7,995 bases of DNA from Methanomicrobiales archaeon (lineage in GTDB: Archaea > Halobacteriota > Methanomicrobia > Methanomicrobiales > JACTUA01), in NCBI GenBank assembly GCA_028678635.1, contig JAJRDC010000039.1:1-7995 (forward strand), written 5' to 3'. Of this stretch, positions 1 to 6,615 are shown one piece after another. Positions within the stretch are counted from its first letter, which is position 1; every line of letters starts with the position of its first letter. Under the pieces are notes generated by a model. It saw only the letters and a program-made list of their open reading frames with translations, was not told where the DNA came from and made no database searches. The position numbers were made by a program, and so were the translations under genes.

Positions 1-1077
1 TACGAGAAGTCCCTCTACTTCCGGCAGATGATGCTCCGGGAGCTCACGGAGGACTGGAAGGACTCTCCCACCTTCGTGGTGGACCATGGGGCGAACCCGG
101 GCCTCATCTCCCACTTCGCGAAACAGGGGCTCATCGACATCGCGGAGCGGATGATCGCGGACGGGAAGGCGAAGGACCCGAAACATCTGCAGCGGCTGAT
201 CCGGGACCGGAACTTCGCCGGGCTGGCCATGGCGGTGGGGGTGAAGGTGATCCACTGCTCGGAGCGGGACACCCAGGTCTCCCGCCGGCCCAAGGAGGTG
301 GATGAGTTCGTGGGCACCTGGTCCATCGAGGGCCTCCGGGAGGAGGGGACGGCACCCGCCGAGATGGGGTGGGGCACCCACGAGAAGGAGCTCCCGCCGC
401 TGGCCCACGTGCCCCCGGTGGGGCCGAAGAACCAGATCATGCTGGCCCAGATGGGGGTGAACACCTGGGTCCGGTCATGGGTTCCGGACTGCGAGATCGT
501 GGGGATGGTGATCCGGCACGGGGAGGCCTTCGGCATCTCGGACCGGTGGACGGTCTGGGAGGACGGGAAGGCGGTCTACCGCCCGACGGTCCACTACGCG
601 TACATGCCCTGCGACGCCTCCATCGTCTCGGTCCACGAACTCCGGTGCCGGAACTACGAGCTGCAGCCGAAGCTCCGGATCATGACCGACCGGGAGATCA
701 CCTCGGGGGGTGACATCCTGGGGGCGCTCCTCATGGGCCACCCGTACGGCTCCTGGTGGACGGGATCGATCCTGACCATCGAGGAGGCCCGGAAGCTGGC
801 CCCCGGCCAGAACGCCACCACCATCCAGGTGGCGCTGGGGGTCGTCTCCGCCGTGATGTGGATGATCGAGAACCCGAGGAAGGGCTTCTGCCTCCCGGAC
901 GATCTGCCCCATGACTACGTGCTCACGATTGCGAAGCCGTACCTGGGGGAGTTCCGCTCGGTGCCCTCGGACTGGACGCCGCTCGCCAACCGGACCGTCT
1001 ACTTCCGGGAGAACCCGGCGAACGAGTACGACAGGGACGATCCCTGGCAATTCAAAAACTTCTTATTCGTGCAGTGA
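1..1077 (+). CDS. hss: Homospermidine synthase, 5'-truncated by the window edge
   Basis: The reading frame is open from base 1 to the TGA at 1075-1077, so the gene begins upstream; the ATG at 28 is internal. The 358 visible residues match the middle and C-terminal part of bacterial-type homospermidine synthase (saccharopine dehydrogenase-like fold, usually about 470-480 residues), so roughly 110-120 residues carrying the N-terminal NAD-binding motif are missing. Recognisable blocks, numbered from base 1, are HGANPG (29-34), EMGWGTHE (121-128), VRSWVP (157-162), YRPTVHYAYMPCD (193-205), GSWWTG (250-255), TIEEARKLAPGQNATTIQV (259-277) and a C-terminal DPWQF. The family makes sym-homospermidine from two putrescines, or from putrescine plus spermidine, in the cytoplasm using NAD. 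The next gene, 13 bases on, is a decarboxylase able to supply putrescine, which supports the call. The frame is intact, with no sign of decay. Confidence 0.93.
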   Translation, partial: YEKSLYFRQMMLRELTEDWKDSPTFVVDHGANPGLISHFAKQGLIDIAERMIADGKAKDPKHLQRLIRDRNFAGLAMAVGVKVIHCSERDTQVSRRPKEVDEFVGTWSIEGLREEGTAPAEMGWGTHEKELPPLAHVPPVGPKNQIMLAQMGVNTWVRSWVPDCEIVGMVIRHGEAFGISDRWTVWEDGKAVYRPTVHYAYMPCDASIVSVHELRCRNYELQPKLRIMTDREITSGGDILGALLMGHPYGSWWTGSILTIEEARKLAPGQNATTIQVALGVVSAVMWMIENPRKGFCLPDDLPHDYVLTIAKPYLGEFRSVPSDWTPLANRTVYFRENPANEYDRDDPWQFKNFLFVQ

Positions 1078-1083
1078 GGGAGG
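1078..1083 (+). promoter_or_regulatory. Ribosome binding site of the decarboxylase gene
   Basis: GGGAGG directly follows the hss stop codon and lies 7 bases before the ATG at 1091. It favours that start over the in-frame GTG at 1088. A second purine-rich run (about 1135-1144) precedes an in-frame GTG at 1151, so a start 20 codons later cannot be excluded. Confidence 0.7.
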
Positions 1084-1090
1084 ATCAGTG

Positions 1091-2305
1091 ATGACACAGG
1101 CAGAAGGGGAAGCGAGGAAGGGGTCCCGGCGGCAGGGGGAGGAGAACGGGGTGCCAGCACTCTCACCGGGAAGGAAGGAGCAGCTCCAGCTGCTGGCCAG
1201 GCAGCACGGGACCCCCATCTTTGTCATTGACCATGATCGGATCCGGGAGAACTACCGGGAGTTCCGGGAGCACATGCCCCGGGCCCAGGTCTACTACGCG
1301 GTGAAGGCCAATTCCAGCCCGGAGATCGTGAAGACCCTCTTTGAGATGGGCTCCTCCTTTGACGTGGCCTCCATGCCGGAGTTCATGATCGTGTACCAGT
1401 ACATCAGGGACATGCCGGACAAGGAGCGGCAGGACTGGATCTGGGACAAGATCATCTATGCAAACACGATCAAGCCTGTGGAGACCCTGGAGGCGCTGGA
1501 CCAGTACAAGCCTCTCGTGACCTTCGACAACCACGAGGAACTCCTGAAGATAAGGAAGTATGCGCCGAATGCCGGCCTCGTGCTCCGGCTCCGGGTGCCC
1601 AACACCGGTTCCATGGTGGAGCTCTCCTCCAAGTTCGGCGCCTCCCCGGGGGAGGCCGTGGATCTCATCATGGAGGCCTTCTCCCTGGGCCTTGTCGTCG
1701 AGGGCCTCAGCTTCCACGTGGGAAGCCAGTGCACGAACTTCGAGAACTATGTCCAGGCCCTGCAGATCTCTGCGAACATCATCAGGGAGACGGAGACCCG
1801 GGCCGGGAAACGGATCAAGATCCTGGACATCGGTGGCGGCTTCCCGGTGAAGTACAACCCTGAGGTGAAGTCATTCCGGACCCTGACCCGGAAGCTGAAC
1901 ACCGAGATCAAACGGCTCTTCCCGCCGGACATCGAGATCCTGGCGGAACCGGGCCGGTTCCTGGTGGCCAACGCCTGCTCCCTCGTCGCCAAGGTGGTGG
2001 GGAAGGCGGTCCGGGACGGGAAGATGTGCTACTACATCAACGACGGGATCTACCATACCTACTCAGGCCAGATCTTTGACCACTGCATTTACCCGGTGAA
2101 GGCCTTCAAGGAGGGGGAGACGCAGATCTCCTCGGTCTTCGGCCCCACCTGCGATGCCTTCGACACCATCACCCTGGGCGCCGAGCTCCCGGAGCTCCAG
2201 ATCGGTGACCTGGTGTACTCGGAGAACATCGGGGCCTATTCCCACGCCTCCTCCACCTACTTCAACGGATTCCCGCCGGCGAAAGTGGTGCACGTCGGGA
2301 GATGA
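1091..2305 (+). CDS. Ornithine/lysine decarboxylase family enzyme (fold-type III, PLP-dependent)
   Basis: The 404-residue protein has the alanine-racemase-like barrel plus beta-domain layout of eukaryotic-type ornithine decarboxylase. Visible motifs are YYAVKAN (68-74; Lys72 should form the Schiff base with PLP), FDVASMPE (90-97), SFHVGSQ (207-213), DIGGGFP (246-252), the phosphate-binding AEPGRF (285-290), INDGIYHTYSG (316-326) and GPTCDAFDTI (351-360), where Cys354 and Asp355 correspond to the catalytic Cys and substrate-binding Asp of ornithine decarboxylase. The reaction is decarboxylation of ornithine to putrescine; lysine (giving cadaverine) is possible and cannot be excluded by eye. 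The intact CD pair argues against carboxynorspermidine or diaminopimelate decarboxylase. The gene follows hss in an apparent operon, so its product probably feeds homospermidine synthesis. The first 20 residues are charged and low-complexity; a start at GTG 1151 would remove them and give 384 residues. Confidence 0.9.
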   Translation: MTQAEGEARKGSRRQGEENGVPALSPGRKEQLQLLARQHGTPIFVIDHDRIRENYREFREHMPRAQVYYAVKANSSPEIVKTLFEMGSSFDVASMPEFMIVYQYIRDMPDKERQDWIWDKIIYANTIKPVETLEALDQYKPLVTFDNHEELLKIRKYAPNAGLVLRLRVPNTGSMVELSSKFGASPGEAVDLIMEAFSLGLVVEGLSFHVGSQCTNFENYVQALQISANIIRETETRAGKRIKILDIGGGFPVKYNPEVKSFRTLTRKLNTEIKRLFPPDIEILAEPGRFLVANACSLVAKVVGKAVRDGKMCYYINDGIYHTYSGQIFDHCIYPVKAFKEGETQISSVFGPTCDAFDTITLGAELPELQIGDLVYSENIGAYSHASSTYFNGFPPAKVVHVGR

Positions 2306-2343
2306 GGGGCCCCTCACTCCCCCGGACCTTTCCCGGGCCCCTC
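2304..2343. repeat. Palindrome and inverted repeat over the convergent stop codons
   Basis: GAGGGGCCCCTC (2304-2315) is a perfect 12-base palindrome spanning the end of the decarboxylase stop, the 8-base gap and the start of the HIT gene's stop. Its left part (2304-2312) is also perfectly complementary to GGGCCCCTC (2335-2343), giving a 9-bp stem with a 22-base loop. It could end or protect both convergent transcripts; there is no T-run, so a terminator role is inference. The right arm lies inside the HIT coding region. Confidence 0.5.
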
Positions 2344-2754
2344 CTGCCATTCCGTGAGGGAGCCGGTGAGCTTCGCCTGGGTTTCCCGCGGCCGGGGGAT
2401 CACGTGCCGTAACCCGCTCCCGTGCCCGCGGGCGTCGCCCGGGTAGCGGGGGATCAGGTGGAGGTGGACGTGGGGCACCACCTGGCCGGCCGCCGGCCCG
2501 GCATTCACCCCAAGGTTGTAGCCGGCCGGGTGGTAGCGCCGGTCCAGCTCCTCCTTCACCTGGACGGCCAGGGTAAGGAGTGCGCGCTGTTCCTCGGGGG
2601 TTGTCTCGAAGAAATCCGCCACGTGCCGGAAGGGGATGATCAGCGCATGTCCCCTGCTCACCGGGTTCACATCCCAGGTGGCGAAGCTGAGATCGTTCCG
2701 GGCAAAGATCCGGACGGGCGCAATCGTGCAGAACGGACAACGCTTCCCTGCCAT
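2314..2754 (-). CDS. HIT (histidine triad) family nucleotide hydrolase
   Basis: This 146-residue protein carries the hallmark triad PHVHLHLIPRY (94-104; His95, His97, His99), where the central histidine of the family attacks the alpha-phosphate of a nucleotide substrate. Upstream is the expected nucleotide-pocket segment YNLGVNAGPAAGQ (79-91), preceded by NPVSRGHALIIPFRHV (30-45). An N-terminal CPFC (6-9) is typical of the zinc-containing HIT branch. Members hydrolyse AMP-lysine, AMP-NH2 or dinucleoside polyphosphates; the exact substrate is unknown, and the protein should be cytoplasmic. The tail after about residue 105 is longer than the minimal HIT core and ends in a Gly/Pro/Glu-rich run. 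The ATG at 2752-2754 is preceded by AGGGGG, a weak ribosome site. The gene faces the decarboxylase with 8 bases between stops. It shares strand with the PKD protein gene upstream, but a hairpin terminator lies between them. Confidence 0.92.
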   Translation of the reverse strand: MAGKRCPFCTIAPVRIFARNDLSFATWDVNPVSRGHALIIPFRHVADFFETTPEEQRALLTLAVQVKEELDRRYHPAGYNLGVNAGPAAGQVVPHVHLHLIPRYPGDARGHGSGLRHVIPRPRETQAKLTGSLTEWQEGPGKGPGE

Positions 2755-2797
2755 GACCCCCTGTGGGATGCGGGGAGGGATAAGGGCTCCCGCCCGG

Positions 2798-2821
2798 AAA
2801 ACAGGGAGGGGCGCACGCCCC
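2798..2821 (-). terminator. Hairpin plus short T-run after the PKD protein gene
   Basis: On the minus strand, 2 bases past the TAG of the PKD gene, GGGGC (2821-2817) and GCCCC (2812-2808) form a 5-bp G/C stem with a 4-base loop, followed by TCCCTG and TTTT (2801-2798). This fits a terminator separating it from the HIT gene. The T-run is short, so the call is tentative. Confidence 0.4.
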
Positions 2822-2823
2822 CC

Positions 2824-4110
2824 CTAGATCTGGTGCGCCCCGCCCGTGGCAGGGTAGGAGGTCCCGTTCTCCACCCAGGTGCCGGAGAAGGAGGTGCCAC
2901 CCGTGTCCAGGGCGAACCGGAAGGTCCCGGTGCCTGCCTCAGGCATCCCTTCCCAGGTCCCTTCCAGTGTCCGGCCGTCGGGAGAGAGGGTCCCCGCGAG
3001 CCCGTAGAGGAGCTGAGAATCCTGCGCCATGGTCCCTCCCACGGAACTGCCCGCGGGGGGATTGAACCGGGCGGTGAGGGGCGGTTTCCCTTCGACCGTG
3101 GTCGTCCACCCGCCCGTGAAGTTCCCGATGACGGGTGGCGCCACGGTGGTGGTGACCGGGGGTGATGTGGTGGTGGGCGGTGCCGTCGTCTCCGGCGCCG
3201 AAACGGTGATGGTCTCCCGGGCCGAGGCCGTGCCCCCGCTGCCGGAAACCGTCAGCTCCACCATGTAGGTCCCGGGGCTCGTGTAGGTGTGGGCGGGGTT
3301 CCGGAGGGAGGAAGTGGACCCGTCGCCGAAGGTCCAGGTCCAGAGGGCAGGGCTCCCCGTGGACCGGTCCGTGAACTGGACGGAGAGGGGGGCGGAGCCC
3401 GACAGGGATGAAGCGGTGAACGCGGCACCGGGCGCCTGCACCTTTTCCATGACCGTGACCAGCTCCTGCCGGTAGTCGGTGTCACTGCCGCCGCTGCCCT
3501 GCACCGTGAGCCTGACGCCGAAGGTTCCGGCGAAGGTGTAGGTGTGGGAGGGGTTCTCCAGGGTGGAGGAACTCCCGTCCCCGAAGTCCCAGCTCCAGGA
3601 CGAGGGGTTCCCGCCGGACCTGTCCGTGAACTGCACGGCCAGGGGCACCTGCCCGCTCAGGGGGATCGCCGTGAAATCGGCAATGGGCACCGGGGAAGCC
3701 GTGGTCCGGGCCGGCGTTGCCGTGGGGTGCGCGGTGGTGCGGGGTACTGTCGTCGTGACTGCCGTGGGGGGAGGGGTGGGAGTGACGCCGGATCCGCCCC
3801 CGGCGTTCAGCAGGGGGCCTGCCACGGTGAAGGCCCCGATGGCCAGGACCACCATCACCGCCATGAGGATCCCGATGACCCACCTCGGCTTTCCTCCCGG
3901 CGCCGGAGGGGATGCCCCGTTCCCGGTTGATGGTCCCACCGGTTCCCCGCACTGTTCGCAGAACTTCCCTCCCTCCGGAAGCGGCGCCCCGCACTTCACG
4001 CAGTCGCCGGCTTCCGGGACCGGTTTCCCGCAGGCGCTGCAGAACCGGTCCCCGGCCGGGACCTCCGTGCCGCAGGCGGGACAGGGACGATTCGGGGAAG
4101 ACGGTGCCAT
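2824..4110 (-). CDS. Membrane-anchored double zinc-ribbon, two-PKD-domain protein
   Basis: The 428-residue protein has a clear domain order. Two short zinc ribbons come first: CPAC (10-13) with CSAC (24-27), and CVKC (37-40) with CEQC (51-54). A linker leads to one hydrophobic span (about 77-100). A Thr/Pro-rich stalk (about 109-142) precedes two PKD domains (about 142-220 and 228-304), each with the signature WxFGDGS (WDFGDGS 174-180; WTFGDGS 259-265) and a HTYT strand. A second Thr/Pro linker (306-326) leads to a roughly 100-residue C-terminal domain rich in Gly, Thr and Trp that I do not recognise; it looks all-beta. There is no signal peptide. The likely topology is zinc ribbons in the cytoplasm and PKD plus C-terminal domains outside, the stalk perhaps glycosylated. 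PKD domains usually mediate surface or protein contacts; a specific role cannot be assigned. The ATG at 4108-4110 sits 38 bases downstream of a good TATA box, with GAGGGAT between. Confidence 0.85.
   Translation of the reverse strand: MAPSSPNRPCPACGTEVPAGDRFCSACGKPVPEAGDCVKCGAPLPEGGKFCEQCGEPVGPSTGNGASPPAPGGKPRWVIGILMAVMVVLAIGAFTVAGPLLNAGGGSGVTPTPPPTAVTTTVPRTTAHPTATPARTTASPVPIADFTAIPLSGQVPLAVQFTDRSGGNPSSWSWDFGDGSSSTLENPSHTYTFAGTFGVRLTVQGSGGSDTDYRQELVTVMEKVQAPGAAFTASSLSGSAPLSVQFTDRSTGSPALWTWTFGDGSTSSLRNPAHTYTSPGTYMVELTVSGSGGTASARETITVSAPETTAPPTTTSPPVTTTVAPPVIGNFTGGWTTTVEGKPPLTARFNPPAGSSVGGTMAQDSQLLYGLAGTLSPDGRTLEGTWEGMPEAGTGTFRFALDTGGTSFSGTWVENGTSYPATGGAHQI
3199..3687 (-). repeat. Tandem PKD domain duplication within the gene
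   Basis: Two copies of a unit of about 80 codons occupy roughly 3687-3451 and 3429-3199. They share the order PLxVQFTDRS, then WxWxFGDGSxS, NPxHTYT, GT and LTVxGSGG. Similarity is also visible in the DNA, for example the shared stretch coding for NPxHTYT in both. This suggests an internal duplication, though PKD domains are alike in general. Confidence 0.7.
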
Positions 4111-4143
4111 GGGATCCCTCAGTTCCAGAGTCTTGTCCCCAGG

Positions 4144-4152
4144 TATTTATAG
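4144..4152 (-). promoter_or_regulatory. TATA box of the PKD protein gene
   Basis: Read on the minus strand the sequence is CTATAAATA, a good archaeal TATA element in otherwise GC-rich DNA. Its centre is about 38 bases before the ATG at 4110, which predicts a transcription start near 4122 and a 5' leader of about 12 bases containing GAGGGAT. The upstream BRE position (GGGACA) is only a partial match. Confidence 0.55.
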
Positions 4153-4251
4153 TGTCCCAAATGCACTCCCATCGGAGAAGGCCGGGCACGCGGCACCATC
4201 CCGTCATCCGGTCGGGTGTCGCGCGGCCGGGGGGTACCGGGCGGAAACACA

Positions 4252-4260
4252 ACCTTTTTG
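4252..4260 (+). promoter_or_regulatory. Possible promoter of the transporter operon (weak)
   Basis: In the 232-base divergent gap (4111-4342) the best plus-strand candidate is GGAAAC (4243-4248, BRE-like) followed by CTTTTT (4254-4259). It would put transcription start near 4283 and leave a leader of about 60 bases before the ATG at 4343. That leader holds a small inverted repeat (GTCAT 4285-4289, ATGAC 4293-4297) and the palindrome GCCATGGC (4307-4314). The TATA match is poor. The remainder of the gap (about 4155-4240) shows nothing I can assign. Confidence 0.25.
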
Positions 4261-4342
4261 CCATCGCCGGCCAAACCCACCACTGTCATGCTATGACTTG
4301 GCAGCAGCCATGGCAGAGCATTTCTGCATCAGGGGATATGAG

Positions 4343-5671
4343 ATGAAACACACAAGGACAGTATCCATCCTGCTCGTGGCACTGCTGGTGGCCACAGTGC
4401 TCCTTGCAGGCTGCACACAACCGCAGCAGCAGACCCAGCCGCAGGACGTGAAGATCGGAGCGGTGGTCTCGCTGACAGGAGCGGGGAGCAACGTCGGCAA
4501 GCACATGAAAAATGCGGCCGAGATGGCGGTGGATGAGATCAACGCCAACGGCGGGGTGTACGTGAAGCAGTACAACAAGAAGATGAACATCACCCTCATC
4601 GTGGCCGATGACGAGACCAAGCCCGATAGCGCGGTCAAAGCCGTGACGAAGCTCACCACCGAGGACAAGGTGGATGTGCTGGTGGGCGGGTACTCCAGCG
4701 CGGTGACCATCGCCACCCAGGGCGTGGTAGCCGAACAGAAGATCCCGTACGTGGTCACCGGCGCATCGAGTCCCGATGTCACCCGGAAGACCGGCGTTGA
4801 CACGACCTGCATGTTCCACTTCTGCCCGACCACGGCCATGTACGGCCAGTACACGACCCTCTTCATGGACCAGGTGATGCGCCCCACGATCAACGAACAG
4901 TTCGAGTTCCCCAATGACCGGCCGATGAGAGTCGCGATGCTGTACCAGGACAGCGCCTACGGGAAAGGGGTGCTGAACGGGGTCGTGAACACGATCACCT
5001 CAGACAACCTCAACATGGAGATCGTGTCGAACCAGAGCTTCAAGCTGGGCGAGGCGGACTTCCACACCCAGCTGACCGCGATCAAGGCAGCCAAGCCCGA
5101 TGCCATCTATGCCGCGGCCTTCCCGGCGGAACAGACCCAGATCGTGGTCCAGGCCCGCAGGGACGTGGATCTCAACACCCTCATCCTGGCTGTCGAGACA
5201 AACGACAATCCTGACTATTACAAGGGGATCGGCGAGTACGGGGAGTACTCCATCATCGAGAGCCGGTTCTCCCCGTACACCACGCCGCAGTCATCTGTTG
5301 CGGCTGCGCAGCTCAAGTTCAAGAACGACTACGTGGCAAAATACGGGACCTTCCCTGACATGATGGGCACCTCGACCTACGAGGGGATTTACATCGCCAA
5401 GCAGGCCATCGAGAATGCAGGAACCCTGGACAAGGCGGCGGTGAAGAGCGCCCTTACCAACCTCCAGATGCCCGAGATCGTGGAGGCGATCAAGGACAGC
5501 ACCATCATCTTCTCCAAGGACTACCGCGAGGTTCAGTTCAACCTCTTCATGGAGCAGCTCTTCATGGACCCGGCGGTCAACGAGTGCCGGCCCAAGATCG
5601 TCTGGCCGGATAACCTGAAGGAACAGGACTTTGTGCTGCCGGACTGGTACGAGCCCGGAAGCGCGTCCTAA
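4343..5671 (+). CDS. ABC transporter substrate-binding lipoprotein (LivJ/LivK type, HAAT family)
   Basis: The 442-residue protein begins with a lipoprotein signal: positive n-region MKHTR, hydrophobic core (7-20) and lipobox LAGC (21-24), so Cys24 is the likely lipidated residue anchoring it outside the membrane. A Gln/Pro-rich tether follows (26-34). The rest is a type I periplasmic-binding fold: VKIGAVVSLTG (36-46), NAAEMAVDEINANGG (57-71), VDVLVGGYSSAV (110-121), IPYVVTGASSPDV (134-146), VAMLYQDSAYGKG (197-209) and KPDAIYAAAFPAEQ (251-264). The family binds branched-chain amino acids, other amino acids, amides or urea; the ligand cannot be read from the sequence. Cys156 and Cys161 could form a disulfide. 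The frame is open much further upstream, antisense to the PKD gene, but the signal peptide and the AGGGGAT (4331-4337) before the ATG fix the start. The two permeases follow, so it is the receptor of this importer. Confidence 0.92.
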   Translation: MKHTRTVSILLVALLVATVLLAGCTQPQQQTQPQDVKIGAVVSLTGAGSNVGKHMKNAAEMAVDEINANGGVYVKQYNKKMNITLIVADDETKPDSAVKAVTKLTTEDKVDVLVGGYSSAVTIATQGVVAEQKIPYVVTGASSPDVTRKTGVDTTCMFHFCPTTAMYGQYTTLFMDQVMRPTINEQFEFPNDRPMRVAMLYQDSAYGKGVLNGVVNTITSDNLNMEIVSNQSFKLGEADFHTQLTAIKAAKPDAIYAAAFPAEQTQIVVQARRDVDLNTLILAVETNDNPDYYKGIGEYGEYSIIESRFSPYTTPQSSVAAAQLKFKNDYVAKYGTFPDMMGTSTYEGIYIAKQAIENAGTLDKAAVKSALTNLQMPEIVEAIKDSTIIFSKDYREVQFNLFMEQLFMDPAVNECRPKIVWPDNLKEQDFVLPDWYEPGSAS

Positions 5672-5682
5672 ATCCCCTCATT

Positions 5683-5705
5683 TTATCACCTTCCGTTGGC
5701 GATAA
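5683..5705 (+). repeat. Hairpin between the binding protein and permease genes
   Basis: In the 58-base gap, TTATC (5683-5687) pairs with GATAA (5701-5705); after one A-C mismatch, CC (5689-5690) pairs with GG (5698-5699) around a 7-base loop. It starts 11 bases past the stop of the binding protein gene. Such hairpins can lower read-through or shield the upstream mRNA, allowing excess binding protein over permease; here that is inference. Confidence 0.35.
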
Positions 5706-5711
5706 CCTAGT

Positions 5712-5718
5712 GGGAGGT
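5712..5718 (+). promoter_or_regulatory. Ribosome binding site supporting the GTG start of livH
   Basis: GGGAGGT ends 11 bases before the GTG at 5730. It is the strongest such site in the gap, and no in-frame ATG lies nearby, so it supports the GTG start despite the slightly long spacing. Confidence 0.6.
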
Positions 5719-5729
5719 CGCAGACAGGC

Positions 5730-6611
5730 GTGGCTCTTGACGTGGGTGTCCTGCTCCAGGTCCTGTTCTGGGGCCTGTACGCCGGCTGCATTTATATCCT
5801 CCTCGCCACCGGGCTCACCCTGATCTTCGGCGTGATGAAGATCGTGAACTTCGCCCACGGCGAGCTCCTGATGCTGGGGGCCTACATCACGGCCACGGTC
5901 TTTGCCCTCACCGGCATCAACCCCTACTCCATCATCCTTCTCACGATGCTCGTCCTGGGGGTCATCGGGATTGCGATCGAACGGTCCTCCTTCCGCCCCA
6001 TACTGGGTACAGGGAAGCTCAACGAGATCTTCATCTCCCTGGGGCTTATCTACGTCATCCAGAATGCCGCTGCCCTCATCTGGGGGGACGAACGGCAGGT
6101 GCTCACCAGTCCCTACCAGACCATCACCATCCCGCTGGGACCCATCCAGATGCCTGTGGACTACATCATCATCATCATCGTCACGGGACTGGTTCTTGTC
6201 GGGCTCACGGTTCTCATGAAAAAGACAGACCTGGGGAAGGCCATCAGGGCCACCAGCCAGAACCGGAAGGGCGCCCAGATCGTGGGGATCGACGTGGAGC
6301 GGATGGACATGATCACGTTCGGGATCGGGGCCGGGATCGCAGGTGCTGCCGGGACCCTCTGGGTGGTCAGCGGCCAGGTCTTTTCCCCCTACATCGGGTC
6401 CATTCCGTGCATCAAGGCCTTCGCCATCATCATCCTGGGAGGCCTCGGGAGCATCCCCGGCGCCATCATCGGGGGGCTCATCTACGGTATCGCCGAGAAC
6501 GGGGCGGCATACTTCCTGGGAGGGGTCTGGAAGGATGCCATCTCCTTCCTGATCCTCATCGTGGTCCTCATCTTCCGTCCCACAGGCCTCTTCGGGGAGT
6601 CGGGGGAGTGA
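5730..6611 (+). CDS. livH: Branched-chain amino acid-type ABC transporter permease, LivH family
   Basis: This 293-residue, very hydrophobic protein has the length and landmarks of LivH: a first span with GLTLIFGVMKIVNFAHGELLMLGAY (28-52), the ATPase-contacting cytoplasmic loop LGKAIRATSQNRKGAQIVGID (168-188), AGIAGAAGTLWV (201-212), the ILGGLGSIPGAIIGG block (235-249) and a terminal RPTGLFG (283-289). It forms one half of the membrane channel, pairing with the LivM-like product encoded 4 bases downstream. Start is GTG at 5730. The stop at 6609-6611 is followed almost at once by the livM GTG, which suggests coupled translation. Five consecutive ATC codons (6165-6179) encode Ile146-150. The imported substrate is set mainly by the binding protein and is unknown; a urea or amide transporter of the same family is an alternative. 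Confidence 0.94.
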   Translation: MALDVGVLLQVLFWGLYAGCIYILLATGLTLIFGVMKIVNFAHGELLMLGAYITATVFALTGINPYSIILLTMLVLGVIGIAIERSSFRPILGTGKLNEIFISLGLIYVIQNAAALIWGDERQVLTSPYQTITIPLGPIQMPVDYIIIIIVTGLVLVGLTVLMKKTDLGKAIRATSQNRKGAQIVGIDVERMDMITFGIGAGIAGAAGTLWVVSGQVFSPYIGSIPCIKAFAIIILGGLGSIPGAIIGGLIYGIAENGAAYFLGGVWKDAISFLILIVVLIFRPTGLFGESGE

Positions 6612-6615
6612 GACA

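Noticed and set aside
475..1050. 191-codon minus-strand frame opposite hss
   Set aside because: Antisense shadow of a well-recognised enzyme; Arg/Pro/Gly-rich composition and no motif.
1..2754. Functional link between the polyamine genes and the ABC importer (polyamine uptake)
   Set aside because: The binding protein and permeases are of the amino acid/amide type, not the PotABCD polyamine type, and unrelated genes lie between.
2422..3165. 247-codon plus-strand frame across the HIT gene and the 3' part of the PKD gene
   Set aside because: It runs antisense to two recognised genes and through a probable terminator; Gly/Arg/Pro-rich with no motif.
4285..4297. GTCAT-GCT-ATGAC inverted repeat as an operator
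   Set aside because: Arms of 5 bases are expected often by chance, and there is no second copy to support a binding site.
3542..4342. Upstream extension of the binding protein frame, antisense to the PKD gene (about 267 codons)
   Set aside because: The frame is open only because of high GC and Thr/Pro-rich coding on the other strand; it lacks domains, and the lipoprotein signal fixes the true start at 4343.
6165..6179. Five consecutive ATC triplets as a phase-variation tract
   Set aside because: The repeat is a triplet, so slippage would only add or remove Ile in a membrane span; five copies are few.
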